Shown here: positions 18,071-26,960 of the stretch, one piece after another
How the letters are laid out: each line of letters begins with the position of its first letter
Position numbering within the stretch: position 1 is the first letter of the stretch
Translations under genes and position numbers: made by a program
The notes under the pieces: generated by a model
What the model was told of the DNA's origin: nothing
Databases searched by the model: none
What the model saw: the letters and a program-made list of their open reading frames with translations, nothing else
NCBI RefSeq assembly: GCF_025376885.1
Contig: NZ_JAHUBR010000001.1
Coordinates: forward strand, 2,046,001-2,110,000
Length of the DNA stretch: 64,000 nucleotides
Origin: Pseudoruegeria sp. SHC-113
GTDB lineage: Bacteria > Pseudomonadota > Alphaproteobacteria > Rhodobacterales > Rhodobacteraceae
Reading direction: 5' to 3'

Positions 18071-18187
18071 CCGCCTCACTTCACAGGCGAGGTTTGGGCC
18101 TTCGGGGGAGACATCCCCGCATGGTCCGCCGGTTGGGCATCTGCCCTCAATGCTTCGCCTAGGCGCAAACCGGAAAGGAATTTGGAC

Positions 18188-18967
18188 ATGGCGCTCCCTG
18201 AATTCACCATGCGTCAGCTGCTGGAAGCTGGCGTTCACTTTGGTCACCAAACGCAACGCTGGAACCCGCGCATGGCGCCGTTCATCTACGGCTCCCGCAA
18301 TGGCATCCACATCTTCGACCTGACCCAGACCGTTCCGGCTCTGGACCAGGCGCTGATCGCCATCCGCGACACCGTTGCCAAAGGCGGCCGCATTCTCTTT
18401 GTTGGCACCAAGCGTCAGGCCGCTGGCCCGATCGCCCAAGCCGCTGAGAACTCCGCTCAATACTACATGAACCACCGCTGGCTGGGCGGCACGCTCACCA
18501 ACTGGAAAACCGTGTCCAACTCCATCAACCGTCTGAAAGAGATCGACGAGAAGATGGCGAACGGCGCTGAAGGCCTCACCAAGAAAGAGCGCCTCGGCAT
18601 GGAGCGTGACCAGGAGAAGCTGCAAGCCTCCCTCGGCGGTATCCGCGACATGGGCGGCGTGCCGGATCTGCTTTTCGTCATCGACGTGAAGAAAGAAGCC
18701 CTTGCCATCGCCGAAGCCAACAAGCTGGGCATCCCGGTCATCGGCGTCGTGGACACCAACTGCTCCCCCGACGGCGTGGACTACGTGATTCCGGGCAACG
18801 ACGACGCCTCCCGCGCCATCGCGCTCTACTGCGATCTGGCCGCCCGCGCTGCCCTTGACGGCATGTCCGCCCAACTGGGCGCTGCCGGTGTGGACCTCGG
18901 CGAGCTGGTGGAAGGCCTGGAAGAAGAAGGCCTCGTTGAAGCGGCTGCCGAAGCTTCCGACGCGTAA
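18188..18967 (+). CDS. rpsB: 30S ribosomal protein S2
   Basis: 259 residues from the ATG at 18188, with AAAGGAA eight bases upstream. The S2 signature is at the start ([20 protein letters not shown]) and the second at [20 protein letters not shown]2 joins the 30S subunit late and is needed for S1 binding. It is followed by tsf in the order conserved across bacteria. Confidence 0.98.
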   Translation: MALPEFTMRQLLEAGVHFGHQTQRWNPRMAPFIYGSRNGIHIFDLTQTVPALDQALIAIRDTVAKGGRILFVGTKRQAAGPIAQAAENSAQYYMNHRWLGGTLTNWKTVSNSINRLKEIDEKMANGAEGLTKKERLGMERDQEKLQASLGGIRDMGGVPDLLFVIDVKKEALAIAEANKLGIPVIGVVDTNCSPDGVDYVIPGNDDASRAIALYCDLAARAALDGMSAQLGAAGVDLGELVEGLEEEGLVEAAAEASDA

Positions 18968-19041
18968 GCGTAACAATTCTGACATCGGGCGGGGCTAAGG
19001 CTCTGCCCGATCAATCATCCCTGTTTTTGAGGAGAGCCAAC

Positions 19042-19917
19042 ATGGCAATCACCGCAGCAATGGTGAAAGACCTGCGCGAGAAAACCGGCGCGGGCATGAT
19101 GGACGCGAAAAAAGCGCTCACCGAGACCGAAGGCAACATGGACGAAGCCATCGACTGGCTGCGCACCAAAGGCCTGGCGACCGCCGCCAAGAAATCCGGC
19201 CGCACCGCCGCTGAAGGCCTCGTGGCCGTGATCGTGGACGGTGGCGAAGGCGTCGCTGTCGAAGTGAACTCCGAGACCGATTTCGTGGGCAAGAACGCCG
19301 AGTTCCAGGAAATGGTCGGCAAGATCGCCACGGCCGCCCTGGGCGTGGCCGACGTCGAAGCCCTGAAGTCTGCCGACATCGGTGGCAAGACCGTTGAAAA
19401 CCTGATCACCGACAAGATCGCCACCATCGGCGAGAACATGTCCCTGCGCCGCATGGCGAAGGTTTCCGGCGATCAGGTCGTGGCCTACGTGCACAACGCC
19501 GCCACCCCCTCCATGGGCAAAATCGGCGTTCTCGTGGCCCTGAAAGGCGACAACGAAGCCTTCGGCAAGCAGGTTGCGATGCACATCGCCGCCGCGAACC
19601 CGGCCTCCCTCAGCGAAGCGGATCTGGATCAGGCCATCGTCGAGAAAGAGCGTCAGGTGCAGATCGACATCGCACGGGAATCCGGCAAGCCGGAAGCCGT
19701 TATCGAGAAGATGATCGAAGGCCGGATGAAGAAATTCCTCGCCGACGTGACGCTGCTGAGCCAAGCGTTCGTGATCAACCCGGACCTGACCGTGGCCGCC
19801 GCCGCGAAAGAAGCCGGTGTGGAAGTCGTTGGTTTCGTGCGCCTCGAAGTGGGCGAAGGCATCGAGAAGAAAGAAGAAGATTTCGCTGCAGAAGTGGCCA
19901 AAGCCGCCAAGGGCTGA
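19042..19917 (+). CDS. tsf: Elongation factor Ts
   Basis: 291 residues from the ATG at 19042 after a GAGGAGA site. It is the nucleotide exchange factor for EF-Tu. The N-terminal UBA-like domain ([20 protein letters not shown]) and the TDFV core motif ([15 protein letters not shown]) are clear. Codon use is strongly biased, as expected for a highly expressed gene. The rpsB-tsf transcript ends at the hairpin 28 bases downstream. Confidence 0.98.
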   Translation: MAITAAMVKDLREKTGAGMMDAKKALTETEGNMDEAIDWLRTKGLATAAKKSGRTAAEGLVAVIVDGGEGVAVEVNSETDFVGKNAEFQEMVGKIATAALGVADVEALKSADIGGKTVENLITDKIATIGENMSLRRMAKVSGDQVVAYVHNAATPSMGKIGVLVALKGDNEAFGKQVAMHIAAANPASLSEADLDQAIVEKERQVQIDIARESGKPEAVIEKMIEGRMKKFLADVTLLSQAFVINPDLTVAAAAKEAGVEVVGFVRLEVGEGIEKKEEDFAAEVAKAAKG

Positions 19918-19944
19918 TCGCTCTTTCAGCAGAAATTCGGATCA

Positions 19945-19967
19945 AGGCGCCTTCGGGCGCCTTTTTT
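19945..19967 (+). terminator. Intrinsic terminator of rpsB-tsf
   Basis: AGGCGCC (19945-19951), tetraloop TTCG, GGCGCCT (19956-19962), followed by a run of T. UUCG-capped stems are unusually stable. Confidence 0.9.
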
Positions 19968-20331
19968 CGTGCGCGAGGCTTGGCGGCGGCGGGCAGGGCG
20001 CGCCTAAGTTTGGGGGTGAAACTGTCGAGCGGCAAAAAGTAAAGCGGCGTGACCTGTGCAGGGGTCACGCCGCTTGTTCAATGGAGCCCCCCTTGTTGGG
20101 GATGAGGAAGGCCCATCTGGCTGCCGATAAGGCGGTCGGACTAATTACCGCCGTCTCGGCTCCGGTAAACCGGATCGCGCGGGGAAGTTTTGCCGTGTGC
20201 GAAGCGGCTGTTTCCCGGCGCTTAAGTTCCTTGGTCTGAAGACCACCACTCACGGAACATGGTCAAATTGACATGAGGACGGGATTTCAGAAAGTCAGGA
20301 ATTCCATACCTTTTGGATATTTTGTTTAAAA
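19968..20331. other. 364-base region between tsf and the luxR-type gene
   Basis: It holds a 13-bp hairpin (20042-20075) and a possible 62-codon minus-strand frame with a GTG at 20251-20253 and a stop inside that hairpin. The frame has no ribosome site and only about 60% G/C at third codon positions, clearly lower than its neighbours, so I do not call it a gene. The region may be the 3' untranslated part of the aroQ-luxR transcript. Confidence 0.4.
20042..20075 (-). terminator. Probable terminator of the leftward aroQ-luxR transcript
   Basis: AAGCGGCGTGACC (20042-20054) pairs with GGTCACGCCGCTT (20063-20075) around an 8-base loop. On the minus strand it is followed by TACTTTTT, so it works best as a terminator for leftward transcripts. 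Confidence 0.6.
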
Positions 20332-21081
20332 TCAGATCTCTATGACGAAAATTTGGTTGCTGAAGGAGGCTTTGAGCACCGCTTGAGCCGTTGTTTCCAC
20401 GTTCAGCGCCTCGCGGGCGAGTCGCAGATGCTTCTCCACGGTGGCCGGGGTGAGCCCCATGATCTGGGCAATATCCTGCATCGTCTTGCCTTCGCCGACC
20501 CATTCCAGCGCCTCGCGTTGCCGCTTGGTGAGCGCGGGCCGGTTGCCAGTGTGGGGCAGGGTGATCAGCTTCAGGTGAGCCACGTTGTTCAACACGCTGA
20601 TTTCCTGCCCTTTTTCCTCCCACAGCTCGTCCACCTCGGCCTGTGTCACGCCGGGGCTTGCCGTAAGGGCAATTGCGCCTTTGGAACGGGAAGAATCAGA
20701 GCGGAAACTGATAGTGTATCCAGCGGTGACGCCCATCTTCTGGTTGAAACCGATCACCTGCATCTCGTGATCGGTCAGCCCGCCTTGCATGGCGACCTTT
20801 TCCATCCAGCTCCAGGAACAGGGGCCGTTGTTCTCCATCGCCCAACGCACCATCGGCGCGTGGAAATACATGCCGTTGTGCACGAATTCTTCAAGATATT
20901 CGGGCCTATGGTTGGAGAGCACCAACAGATCCTGCGGATCGCCAAAGGAATGGGCCGTGCGAAACCGGGTGTAGCCGTAGATCAGCCGGTCGAACCCGTA
21001 ATTGGCCATATATTCTTGATGCAGAAGCCAGGCGTCCTCAATGGTCGCCGCGTCAAGTATGGCTTCCAGCTTCTCAAGCAT
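20332..21081 (-). CDS. LuxR-type regulator with autoinducer-binding-like domain (no luxI nearby)
   Basis: 249 residues. The N-terminal 165 residues match the autoinducer-binding fold; the C-terminus is a LuxR helix-turn-helix (LTKRQREALEWVGEGKTMQD, then GLTPATVEKHLRLAREALNV). Around the ligand pocket, positions usually W, Y and D in AHL receptors read Y, F and A here (PEYLEEF, then YFHAPM), which makes canonical acyl-homoserine-lactone binding doubtful. The start ATG shares one base with the aroQ stop (TGATG), so it is translationally coupled to aroQ. No AHL synthase gene lies in this window. Confidence 0.87.
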   Translation of the reverse strand: MLEKLEAILDAATIEDAWLLHQEYMANYGFDRLIYGYTRFRTAHSFGDPQDLLVLSNHRPEYLEEFVHNGMYFHAPMVRWAMENNGPCSWSWMEKVAMQGGLTDHEMQVIGFNQKMGVTAGYTISFRSDSSRSKGAIALTASPGVTQAEVDELWEEKGQEISVLNNVAHLKLITLPHTGNRPALTKRQREALEWVGEGKTMQDIAQIMGLTPATVEKHLRLAREALNVETTAQAVLKASFSNQIFVIEI

Positions 21082-21539
21082 CAGCCCTGACTCGCTAATT
21101 TCTGGCGCAGCGCCTCGATGGCGAGCACGTAGCCATGCGCGCCGAAGCCGCAGATCACGCCAACGCAGACCTTGGAGATATAGGAGACATGGCGAAAGCT
21201 CTCGCGCGCGTGCACGTTGGAGAGATGCATCTCGATCGTGGGCAGCTCGACGGAAGCGATCGCATCCATCAGCGCGATGGAGGTGTGGGTGTAGGCACCG
21301 GCGTTCAGGATGATGCCGTCTACGCCATCGTCCTGTGCGGCGTGAATCGCATCCACCAGCGCGCCTTCATGGTTGGACTGGAAAAACCGCAGGCCAAGCG
21401 TTTCGCTCTCATGAGCCTCGCGGCACATGGCCTCGATGTCGGCGAGCGTCGTGCGGCCGTAGACCTCGGGCTGGCGGCGGCCCAAACGATTCAGGTTGGG
21501 GCCATTCAGAATCAGAAATTCCAGTTTGTTATCCGGCAT
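21081..21539 (-). CDS. aroQ: Type II 3-dehydroquinate dehydratase
   Basis: 152 residues from the ATG at 21537-21539. It converts 3-dehydroquinate to 3-dehydroshikimate in aromatic amino acid synthesis and forms a cytosolic dodecamer. The signatures are ILNGPNLNRLGRRQPEVYG (active-site Asn, Arg and Tyr), FFQSNHEGALVDAIH, and the catalytic histidine in EMHLSNVHARESFRHVSY. In-frame codons upstream to 21614 are not needed for the fold. Confidence 0.95.
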   Translation of the reverse strand: MPDNKLEFLILNGPNLNRLGRRQPEVYGRTTLADIEAMCREAHESETLGLRFFQSNHEGALVDAIHAAQDDGVDGIILNAGAYTHTSIALMDAIASVELPTIEMHLSNVHARESFRHVSYISKVCVGVICGFGAHGYVLAIEALRQKLASQG

Positions 21540-21662
21540 TTGCTTATCGTCGTTGTTGTGCTTTGGAGCGGAAATGCTCACCCAAGGGTTACAGAAACCT
21601 GAACCGAAAGTCACGCCATCGGGTGCCAGATTGGCACTTTAACAACAAGCAACATAATACAG

Positions 21663-21692
21663 ATTATACGCAGGCGACTATGAGAAAGCCAA
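21663..21692 (-). promoter_or_regulatory. Probable aroQ-luxR promoter
   Basis: On the minus strand, TTGGCT (21692-21687) and a perfect TATAAT (21668-21663) are 18 bases apart. Transcription would begin about 115 bases upstream of aroQ. Confidence 0.55.
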
Positions 21693-21724
21693 CACGTGCA
21701 ACGACGCCCTGCCGGATGCGAAAA

Positions 21725-21746
21725 CGGCCCGGAACGCACCGGGCCG
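21725..21746 (-). terminator. Terminator after phoB
   Basis: CGGCCCGG (21725-21732) and CCGGGCCG (21739-21746) form an 8-bp stem with a six-base loop. On the minus strand the stem is followed by TTTTCG. It lies ten bases after the phoB stop and closes the pst-pho operon. Confidence 0.75.
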
Positions 21747-21755
21747 CTAGCAGTA

Positions 21756-22445
21756 TCAGCCGAGCGCGTAGCCCGCGCCGCGCACCGTGCGGATCGGATC
21801 GGATCCACCATTGGCCGAGAGCGCCTTGCGCAGCCGGCCGATGTGCACATCTACCGTGCGCGTGTCGACATAGATGTCCCGGCCCCAGACACGATCCAGA
21901 AGCTGATCGCGGCTCCAGACCCGGCCCGGCTTTTCCATGAAGGTCGAGAGCAGCCGGAATTCGGTTGGCCCGAGCTTCAGGAGATGCTCATTGCGAAACA
22001 CTTTATGCGTTTCGGAATCCAGTACGATGTCTTCGTATTCCAGCCGCGCGCCAACAGTTGCGGGCCGCGTACGGCGCAGCTGCGTGCGCACGCGCGCCAT
22101 CAGCTCCACCACGGAATACGGTTTCACAACGTAGTCATCCGCGCCGGTTTCCAGCCCACGCACCCGGTCCACCTCCTCGGAGCGTGCCGAGAGCATGATG
22201 ATCGGAATGGCGCGCGTTTCGGCGCGGGTTTTCAGACGACGGCAGATCTCGATGCCCGAGACATTGGGCAGCATCCAATCCAGCAGGATCAGATCCGGCA
22301 CCTCCTCATCGACGAGCAGCAAGGCCTCTTCGCCGTTTTCGGCGCGGCTCACCTGATAGCCCTCGGCTTCCAAGTTATAGGCCAGCACCTCGCGCTGCGC
22401 GGGCTCGTCCTCCACCACCAGAACGGCGGGATGATCGACAGACAT
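21756..22445 (-). CDS. phoB: Phosphate regulon response regulator PhoB
   Basis: 229 residues. The receiver domain shows the acidic pocket (VVEDEPAQRE), the phosphorylated aspartate in LILLDWMLPNVSG and the lysine in VVKPYSVVELMARV. The C-terminal winged helix (VHIGRLRKALSANGG, IRTVRGAGYALG) binds Pho boxes. PhoR activates it when phosphate is scarce. It is the last gene of the leftward pst operon, six bases after phoU. Confidence 0.95.
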   Translation of the reverse strand: MSVDHPAVLVVEDEPAQREVLAYNLEAEGYQVSRAENGEEALLLVDEEVPDLILLDWMLPNVSGIEICRRLKTRAETRAIPIIMLSARSEEVDRVRGLETGADDYVVKPYSVVELMARVRTQLRRTRPATVGARLEYEDIVLDSETHKVFRNEHLLKLGPTEFRLLSTFMEKPGRVWSRDQLLDRVWGRDIYVDTRTVDVHIGRLRKALSANGGSDPIRTVRGAGYALG

Positions 22446-22451
22446 CGCCCC

Positions 22452-23162
22452 TTACCCCTCGGTGCGCTCGTAAGAGGTGGAATCGGCCTTCGGGCGGGCC
22501 TCTTCCGGCGTGTCGCCGGTGACGAGGTAGATCACCTGATCGGCGATCGACGTGGCGTGGTCGCCTGCCCGCTCGATGTTCTTGGCGATGAAATGCAGGT
22601 GCATGCAGGCGGTGATGTTGCGCGGATCTTCCATCATGAAGGTCAGGAATTCGCGGAACAGCGCGTTGTACATCTGGTCCACGTCGTGATCGCGGTTGCG
22701 CACGTCCAGCGCCAGATCGGCGTCGCGCTGGATATAGGCATCCAGCACGTCCTTCAGCATCAGCTCCACTTCGCGCGCCATGCGGCGGATCGCGCCGGAG
22801 GTGCCCTCGATCGGCGACAGATGCACCAGCACCGAGGTGCGTTTGGCGAGGTTCTTGGCGTAATCGCCGATGCGCTCAAGATTGCCGGCTATTTTCATCA
22901 CCGTCAGCACCGTGCGCAGATCGCTTGCCGTGGGCTGGCGCAGGGCCAGAATGCTGGCGCATTCGTCCTGGATCTGCTCTTCCAGATCGTCGATCACCTT
23001 GTCGTTCCGGCGGACCTCGTCGGCCAGTTCCAGATCGCGGGTTTCCAGTGATTTCGCGGCGTTGGAGATCGCGACCTCCACCAGACCGCCCATCTTCATG
23101 ATCATCGCCTGGATGGCTTCCAGATCGCGATCAAAGCCTTTTACGATATGTTCTTTCATCAT
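22452..23162 (-). CDS. phoU: Phosphate signalling protein PhoU
   Basis: 236 residues, all-helical, with the two PhoU repeats (for example DEVRRNDKVIDDLEEQIQDE and DLALDVRNRDHDVDQMYNAL) that carry the metal-binding E/DxxxD patterns. PhoU connects PstB with PhoR and keeps the regulon off when phosphate is plentiful. It lies 15 bases after pstB. Confidence 0.95.
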   Translation of the reverse strand: MMKEHIVKGFDRDLEAIQAMIMKMGGLVEVAISNAAKSLETRDLELADEVRRNDKVIDDLEEQIQDECASILALRQPTASDLRTVLTVMKIAGNLERIGDYAKNLAKRTSVLVHLSPIEGTSGAIRRMAREVELMLKDVLDAYIQRDADLALDVRNRDHDVDQMYNALFREFLTFMMEDPRNITACMHLHFIAKNIERAGDHATSIADQVIYLVTGDTPEEARPKADSTSYERTEG

Positions 23163-23177
23163 CGTTTCTGCTCTCCG

Positions 23178-23975
23178 TCAGCCGATCCGGCCGGTGATGT
23201 AGCTTTCGGTGCGGGGATCTTTCGGATTGGTGAAAATCTGCCCCGTATCGCCGTATTCCACGAGGTTTCCGAGGTGGAAGAAGGCGGTTTTCTGCGACAC
23301 GCGCGCGGCCTGCTGCATGGAGTGCGTCACGATCACCACCGAGAAGCGGCTGCGCAGTTCGTCGATCAGCTCTTCCACTTGGGCCGTGGCGATGGGATCG
23401 AGCGCCGAACAGGGCTCGTCCATCAGCAGCACTTCCGGCTCCGTGGCCACCGCGCGGGCGATGCAAAGCCGCTGCTGTTGACCGCCCGAAAGCCCGGTGC
23501 CCGGCGCATCGAGGCGATCCTTCACCTCGTCCCAGATCGCACCGCGACGCAAGGATTTCTCAACGATTTCATCGAGTTCAGCCTTGTTGCGGGCCAGCCC
23601 GTGAATGCGCGGCCCATAGGCGACGTTGTCGTAGATGCTTTTCGGGAAGGGGTTTGGCTTCTGAAACACCATGCCCACTTTCGCGCGCAGTTGCACCGGG
23701 TCCACCTTGGGGTGGTAGATGTCTTCGCCATCGAGCTGGATCTCGCCCGTCACGCGGCAGATGTCGATCGTGTCGTTCATCCGGTTCAGCGTGCGCAGGA
23801 AGGTGGATTTCCCGCAGCCGGAGGGGCCGATGAAGGCCGTCACCGTCTTGTCGAGGATGTCGATGTTCACATCCTTGATGGCATGGGTGTCACCGTAGTG
23901 AACCTGCACGTCCTTGGCGGTGATTTTCAGCTCTTTGTTGTCCACGGCGCGTTCCACCCGTCTCATATCATTCAT
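23178..23975 (-). CDS. pstB: Phosphate ABC transporter ATP-binding protein PstB
   Basis: 265 residues: Walker [20 protein letters not shown] (the NRMND run is typical of PstB), ABC signature [14 protein letters not shown], Walker [17 protein letters not shown] and the H-loop [10 protein letters not shown]. It drives phosphate import through PstC-PstA at the inner membrane. It lies 12 bases after pstA. Confidence 0.96.
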   Translation of the reverse strand: MNDMRRVERAVDNKELKITAKDVQVHYGDTHAIKDVNIDILDKTVTAFIGPSGCGKSTFLRTLNRMNDTIDICRVTGEIQLDGEDIYHPKVDPVQLRAKVGMVFQKPNPFPKSIYDNVAYGPRIHGLARNKAELDEIVEKSLRRGAIWDEVKDRLDAPGTGLSGGQQQRLCIARAVATEPEVLLMDEPCSALDPIATAQVEELIDELRSRFSVVIVTHSMQQAARVSQKTAFFHLGNLVEYGDTGQIFTNPKDPRTESYITGRIG

Positions 23976-23987
23976 GTCATTGCCCCC

Positions 23988-25334
23988 TTACCAGCGGCGT
24001 TCGAACCGGCGGCGCAGGATGATCGCCAGCGTGTTCATGGATACCAGGAAAATCAAGAGCACGATGATCGCGCCCGAGGCCCGTTCGACAAAGGCCGGGT
24101 CCGCCCGTTGTGTCCAGTTGAAGACCTGCACAGGCAGGGCCGAGGCCGGATCGAAGAAGCCTTCCGGCGGTGCCGCCGGATATTCGCGCACGAAGGCGAC
24201 CATGCCGATCAGCATGAGCGGCGCGGTTTCGCCAAGCGCCTGTGCAAGGCCGATGATGGTGCCCGTCAAGATCCCCGGAGCGGCCAGCGGCAGCACGTGG
24301 TGGAAGACAGATTGCATCTTCGAGGCCCCTACCCCAAGTGCAGCATCACGGATGCTCGGCGGCACCGATTTCAGCGAGGCGCGCGTGGCGATGATGATCG
24401 TGGGAAGCGTCATCAGCGTCAGCACCAGCCCGCCCACGATGGGCGCGGATTGCGGCAAGCCCGCGAAGTTGATGAAGATCGCAAGGCCGAGGATGCCGAA
24501 GACGATGGAAGGAACAGCCGCGAGGTTGGAGATATTCACCTCGATCAGATCGGTGAACCAGTTCTTCGGCGCAAATTCCTCAAGGTAAATCGAGGCCGCC
24601 ACGCCGATGGGCAGCGCCAGCACCAGTACGATGATCATCATGTAGAAAGAGCCGATGATCGCCACGCCGATCCCGGCGGCTTCGGGGCGGTTCTCCGAGG
24701 CGTCGGCCTTGGTGATGAAGCCCCAGTTGAAGGTGGTGGCCAGCGCCCCGCCTTCTTTCAGCGCATCGGCTAGCATCAGCTGCTGCGGGCTCACGTTGCT
24801 GTCGAGCTCCGCACTCTCCATCGTCACGCGGCCCTTGTAGTAGCCATCGATCCTGCCAGAGGCGAGGAACTTGAAATCCACCGTTTCGCCGATCTGGTCG
24901 GGGTTGGCGATCACGAAGCGGCGCAGATCGGCCGCCGCTTCCTTGGAGATCAGCGCGCCGGCGTCCTTGGCCGAAAGCCCTTCAATCACGATGCCAAGCC
25001 GCTCCATCTCGCCTTCCATCGCCGCCTTGATCAGCGGGTCATAGCCGAAGGTGGAAACCTTCTTGATCTCCTCGATGTCGCGGTTGCCGTTCTTGTCGAG
25101 CTTGGCCGGATCCAGATAGACCGGCAGGTCGATGAAGGTCTGCCGGAACGAGGGCAGGCCCTGCCCGAGGATCGACACCAGCAGCATGATCAGCGCCAGA
25201 AGGCCGATCAGGATCGCGGTGAGCCCATAGGCGCGGAAGCGCTTCTCGGCGGCGTTGCGTTTGCGGGTGGTGGCGTCGAGCTCGTAGAGCGACTTGCGCG
25301 GCGCGGCGGGCACCTGTGCGGTTGCGTCGGTCAT
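23988..25334 (-). CDS. pstA: Phosphate ABC transporter permease PstA with DUF3333 extension
   Basis: 448 residues, longer than the E. coli protein (296). After a first membrane helix (about 36-58) there is a soluble insert of about 150 residues (SFRQTFIDLPVYLDPAKLD and on) of the DUF3333 type, then five to six membrane helices with the permease loop (ALGVGASKMQSVFHHVLPLA). Overlaps pstC by four bases (25331-25334). Confidence 0.93.
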   Translation of the reverse strand: MTDATAQVPAAPRKSLYELDATTRKRNAAEKRFRAYGLTAILIGLLALIMLLVSILGQGLPSFRQTFIDLPVYLDPAKLDKNGNRDIEEIKKVSTFGYDPLIKAAMEGEMERLGIVIEGLSAKDAGALISKEAAADLRRFVIANPDQIGETVDFKFLASGRIDGYYKGRVTMESAELDSNVSPQQLMLADALKEGGALATTFNWGFITKADASENRPEAAGIGVAIIGSFYMMIIVLVLALPIGVAASIYLEEFAPKNWFTDLIEVNISNLAAVPSIVFGILGLAIFINFAGLPQSAPIVGGLVLTLMTLPTIIIATRASLKSVPPSIRDAALGVGASKMQSVFHHVLPLAAPGILTGTIIGLAQALGETAPLMLIGMVAFVREYPAAPPEGFFDPASALPVQVFNWTQRADPAFVERASGAIIVLLIFLVSMNTLAIILRRRFERRW

Positions 25335-26812
25335 TCGTACTGCTCCCGATATTTGCGCACGATATAAAGCGCCAGGACGTTCAGCCCCAGCGTGATCACG
25401 AAGAGGGTCAGGCCAAGGGCGAAGGCCACCAGCGTTTCCGGCGAGGCGAAATCGGTGTCCCCGGTGAGCTGGGAGACGATCTTCACCGTCACCGTTGTCA
25501 TGGCTTCAAAGGGGTTCACCACGGCGCCAAGTCCTTGGTTGAACTGGGCGGCCGCCGCCCCTGCCCCGAGCACCACGATCATGGTTTCGCCAATGGCGCG
25601 CGAGGCGGCCAGCAGCACCGCGCCCACTACGCCCGGAAGCGCGGCGGGCAGCACCACCTGCTTGATCGTCTCGCTCTGCGTCGCGCCAAGCCCGTAAGAG
25701 CCATCGCGCATCGCCTGCGGCACGGCGTTGATGATGTCGTCCGACAGCGAAGAGACGAAGGGGATCAGCATGATCCCCATCACGAGGCCCGCCGTCATCA
25801 CCGAGGAGGACGAATTGCCAAGCCCCAGCGGGCTGGCGATGGCGTCGCGCAGCAGCGGGCCGACGGTGATCAGGGCGAAAAGGCCGTAAACAATCGTCGG
25901 GATGCCAGCGAGGATCTCGATCATCGGCTTGGCCACGGCGCGCAGTTTCGGCCCGGCGTATTCCGACAGGTAGATGGCGGCGAAAAGCCCGACGGGCACC
26001 GCCACGAGCAGCGCCACCAGCGAGATATAGAGCGTGCCCCACAGGAGCGGCAGCATGCCAAGCTCGGAGTTGCCACGGAAATCCGGGGCCCAGTTCACGC
26101 CGAAGAAAAACTCGCGCCAGGAGTATTGTTCGAAGAAATTGGCCGTCTCAAAGAGCATCGACAGCACGATGCCCAGCGTCGTAAGGATCGCGATGGAGGA
26201 GGCGAGGATCAGCAGGATCTTGATGCCGTTTTCCACCACATTGCGGGCGCGGAAATCCTTGTCCGTCTTGCGCAGGGCGTAGAACAGGCCGGCCACAGCG
26301 ATCAGCAGCACGATCCCGGTGAGGATCGTGCCGGAGGTTGCGGCCATGGCGCGGTAGGCCTGCGCGGCCTGAAGCACGTCAGGCGTAATGTCGCTCGTCA
26401 CGATCATGCCGGCGGCTTTCAGGGTGGCGGTGACCTCGGCCGGATCGGCCTCCGGAGAAAGCGCTGTGGCGGCGTCCATCGCGCCGCTGTTCACGGCGGT
26501 GGTGATGCCGCTTGCGGTGCGGCGCACCTCGGCCATGACGAGGCTCATGTTGGAGCCCTCGGCAATCGCCGCTTCGTCAAAACTGGCAGCCACGCGGCTT
26601 TCGATCAGGTTCGGCGCCACAAGCAACCAGGCCGCCATCACCAGCAAAGCCGGGACAACCGTCATCATGACAGCGTTCCAGCCGTAGTAGTTGGGCAGCG
26701 AATGAAGCTTGCGGGTGTCGCCCTCCGCTGAGCCAAGCGCACGCGCGCGCCCGACGATATATCCGATCAGCCCCAGGCCCAGGACGATCAGGACGATCCA
26801 CAGCAATGGCAT
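25331..26812 (-). CDS. pstC: Phosphate ABC transporter permease PstC
   Basis: 493 residues, also longer than the E. coli protein (319). It has two N-terminal membrane helices, a soluble segment of about 100 residues, and then the six-helix permease core with the EAA-like loop (YGLGATQSETIKQVVLPAAL). It pairs with PstA to form the phosphate channel. The pstS-pstC gap of about 150 bases contains a hairpin. Confidence 0.94.
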   Translation of the reverse strand: MPLLWIVLIVLGLGLIGYIVGRARALGSAEGDTRKLHSLPNYYGWNAVMMTVVPALLVMAAWLLVAPNLIESRVAASFDEAAIAEGSNMSLVMAEVRRTASGITTAVNSGAMDAATALSPEADPAEVTATLKAAGMIVTSDITPDVLQAAQAYRAMAATSGTILTGIVLLIAVAGLFYALRKTDKDFRARNVVENGIKILLILASSIAILTTLGIVLSMLFETANFFEQYSWREFFFGVNWAPDFRGNSELGMLPLLWGTLYISLVALLVAVPVGLFAAIYLSEYAGPKLRAVAKPMIEILAGIPTIVYGLFALITVGPLLRDAIASPLGLGNSSSSVMTAGLVMGIMLIPFVSSLSDDIINAVPQAMRDGSYGLGATQSETIKQVVLPAALPGVVGAVLLAASRAIGETMIVVLGAGAAAAQFNQGLGAVVNPFEAMTTVTVKIVSQLTGDTDFASPETLVAFALGLTLFVITLGLNVLALYIVRKYREQYE

Positions 26813-26914
26813 CGATTTCCCCTTTGAAACAGTTTGGCACGGGCTTGGCCCTGCCGCGGGTCTGGCGCGGGATGCGCCTCGTCTTCTTTCGCGCGCCCTT
26901 TAGCAGACGCGAAC

Positions 26915-26937
26915 GGGGAGGCAAACACTGCCCCCCC
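26915..26937 (-). terminator. Hairpin between pstS and pstC, probable partial terminator or stabilising stem
   Basis: On the plus strand, GGGGAGGCA (26915-26923), loop AACAC, TGCCCCCCC (26929-26937); this makes a 9-bp stem on the minus-strand transcript with one G-U pair and no long T-run. A stem here would let pstS mRNA outnumber the permease and ATPase message, as is usual for binding proteins. Confidence 0.5.
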
Positions 26938-26960
26938 GCCTAAGTGATATTGGCAGAGGC

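Noticed and set aside
20065-20253. 62-codon minus-strand frame (GTG start) after the luxR-type gene
   Set aside because: No ribosome site, weak third-position GC, no recognisable domain, and the stop lies inside a probable terminator stem. Kept only as a remark on the region.
21696-23051. 451-codon plus-strand frame over phoB and phoU
   Set aside because: Entirely antisense to two well-conserved genes; the product has no domain.
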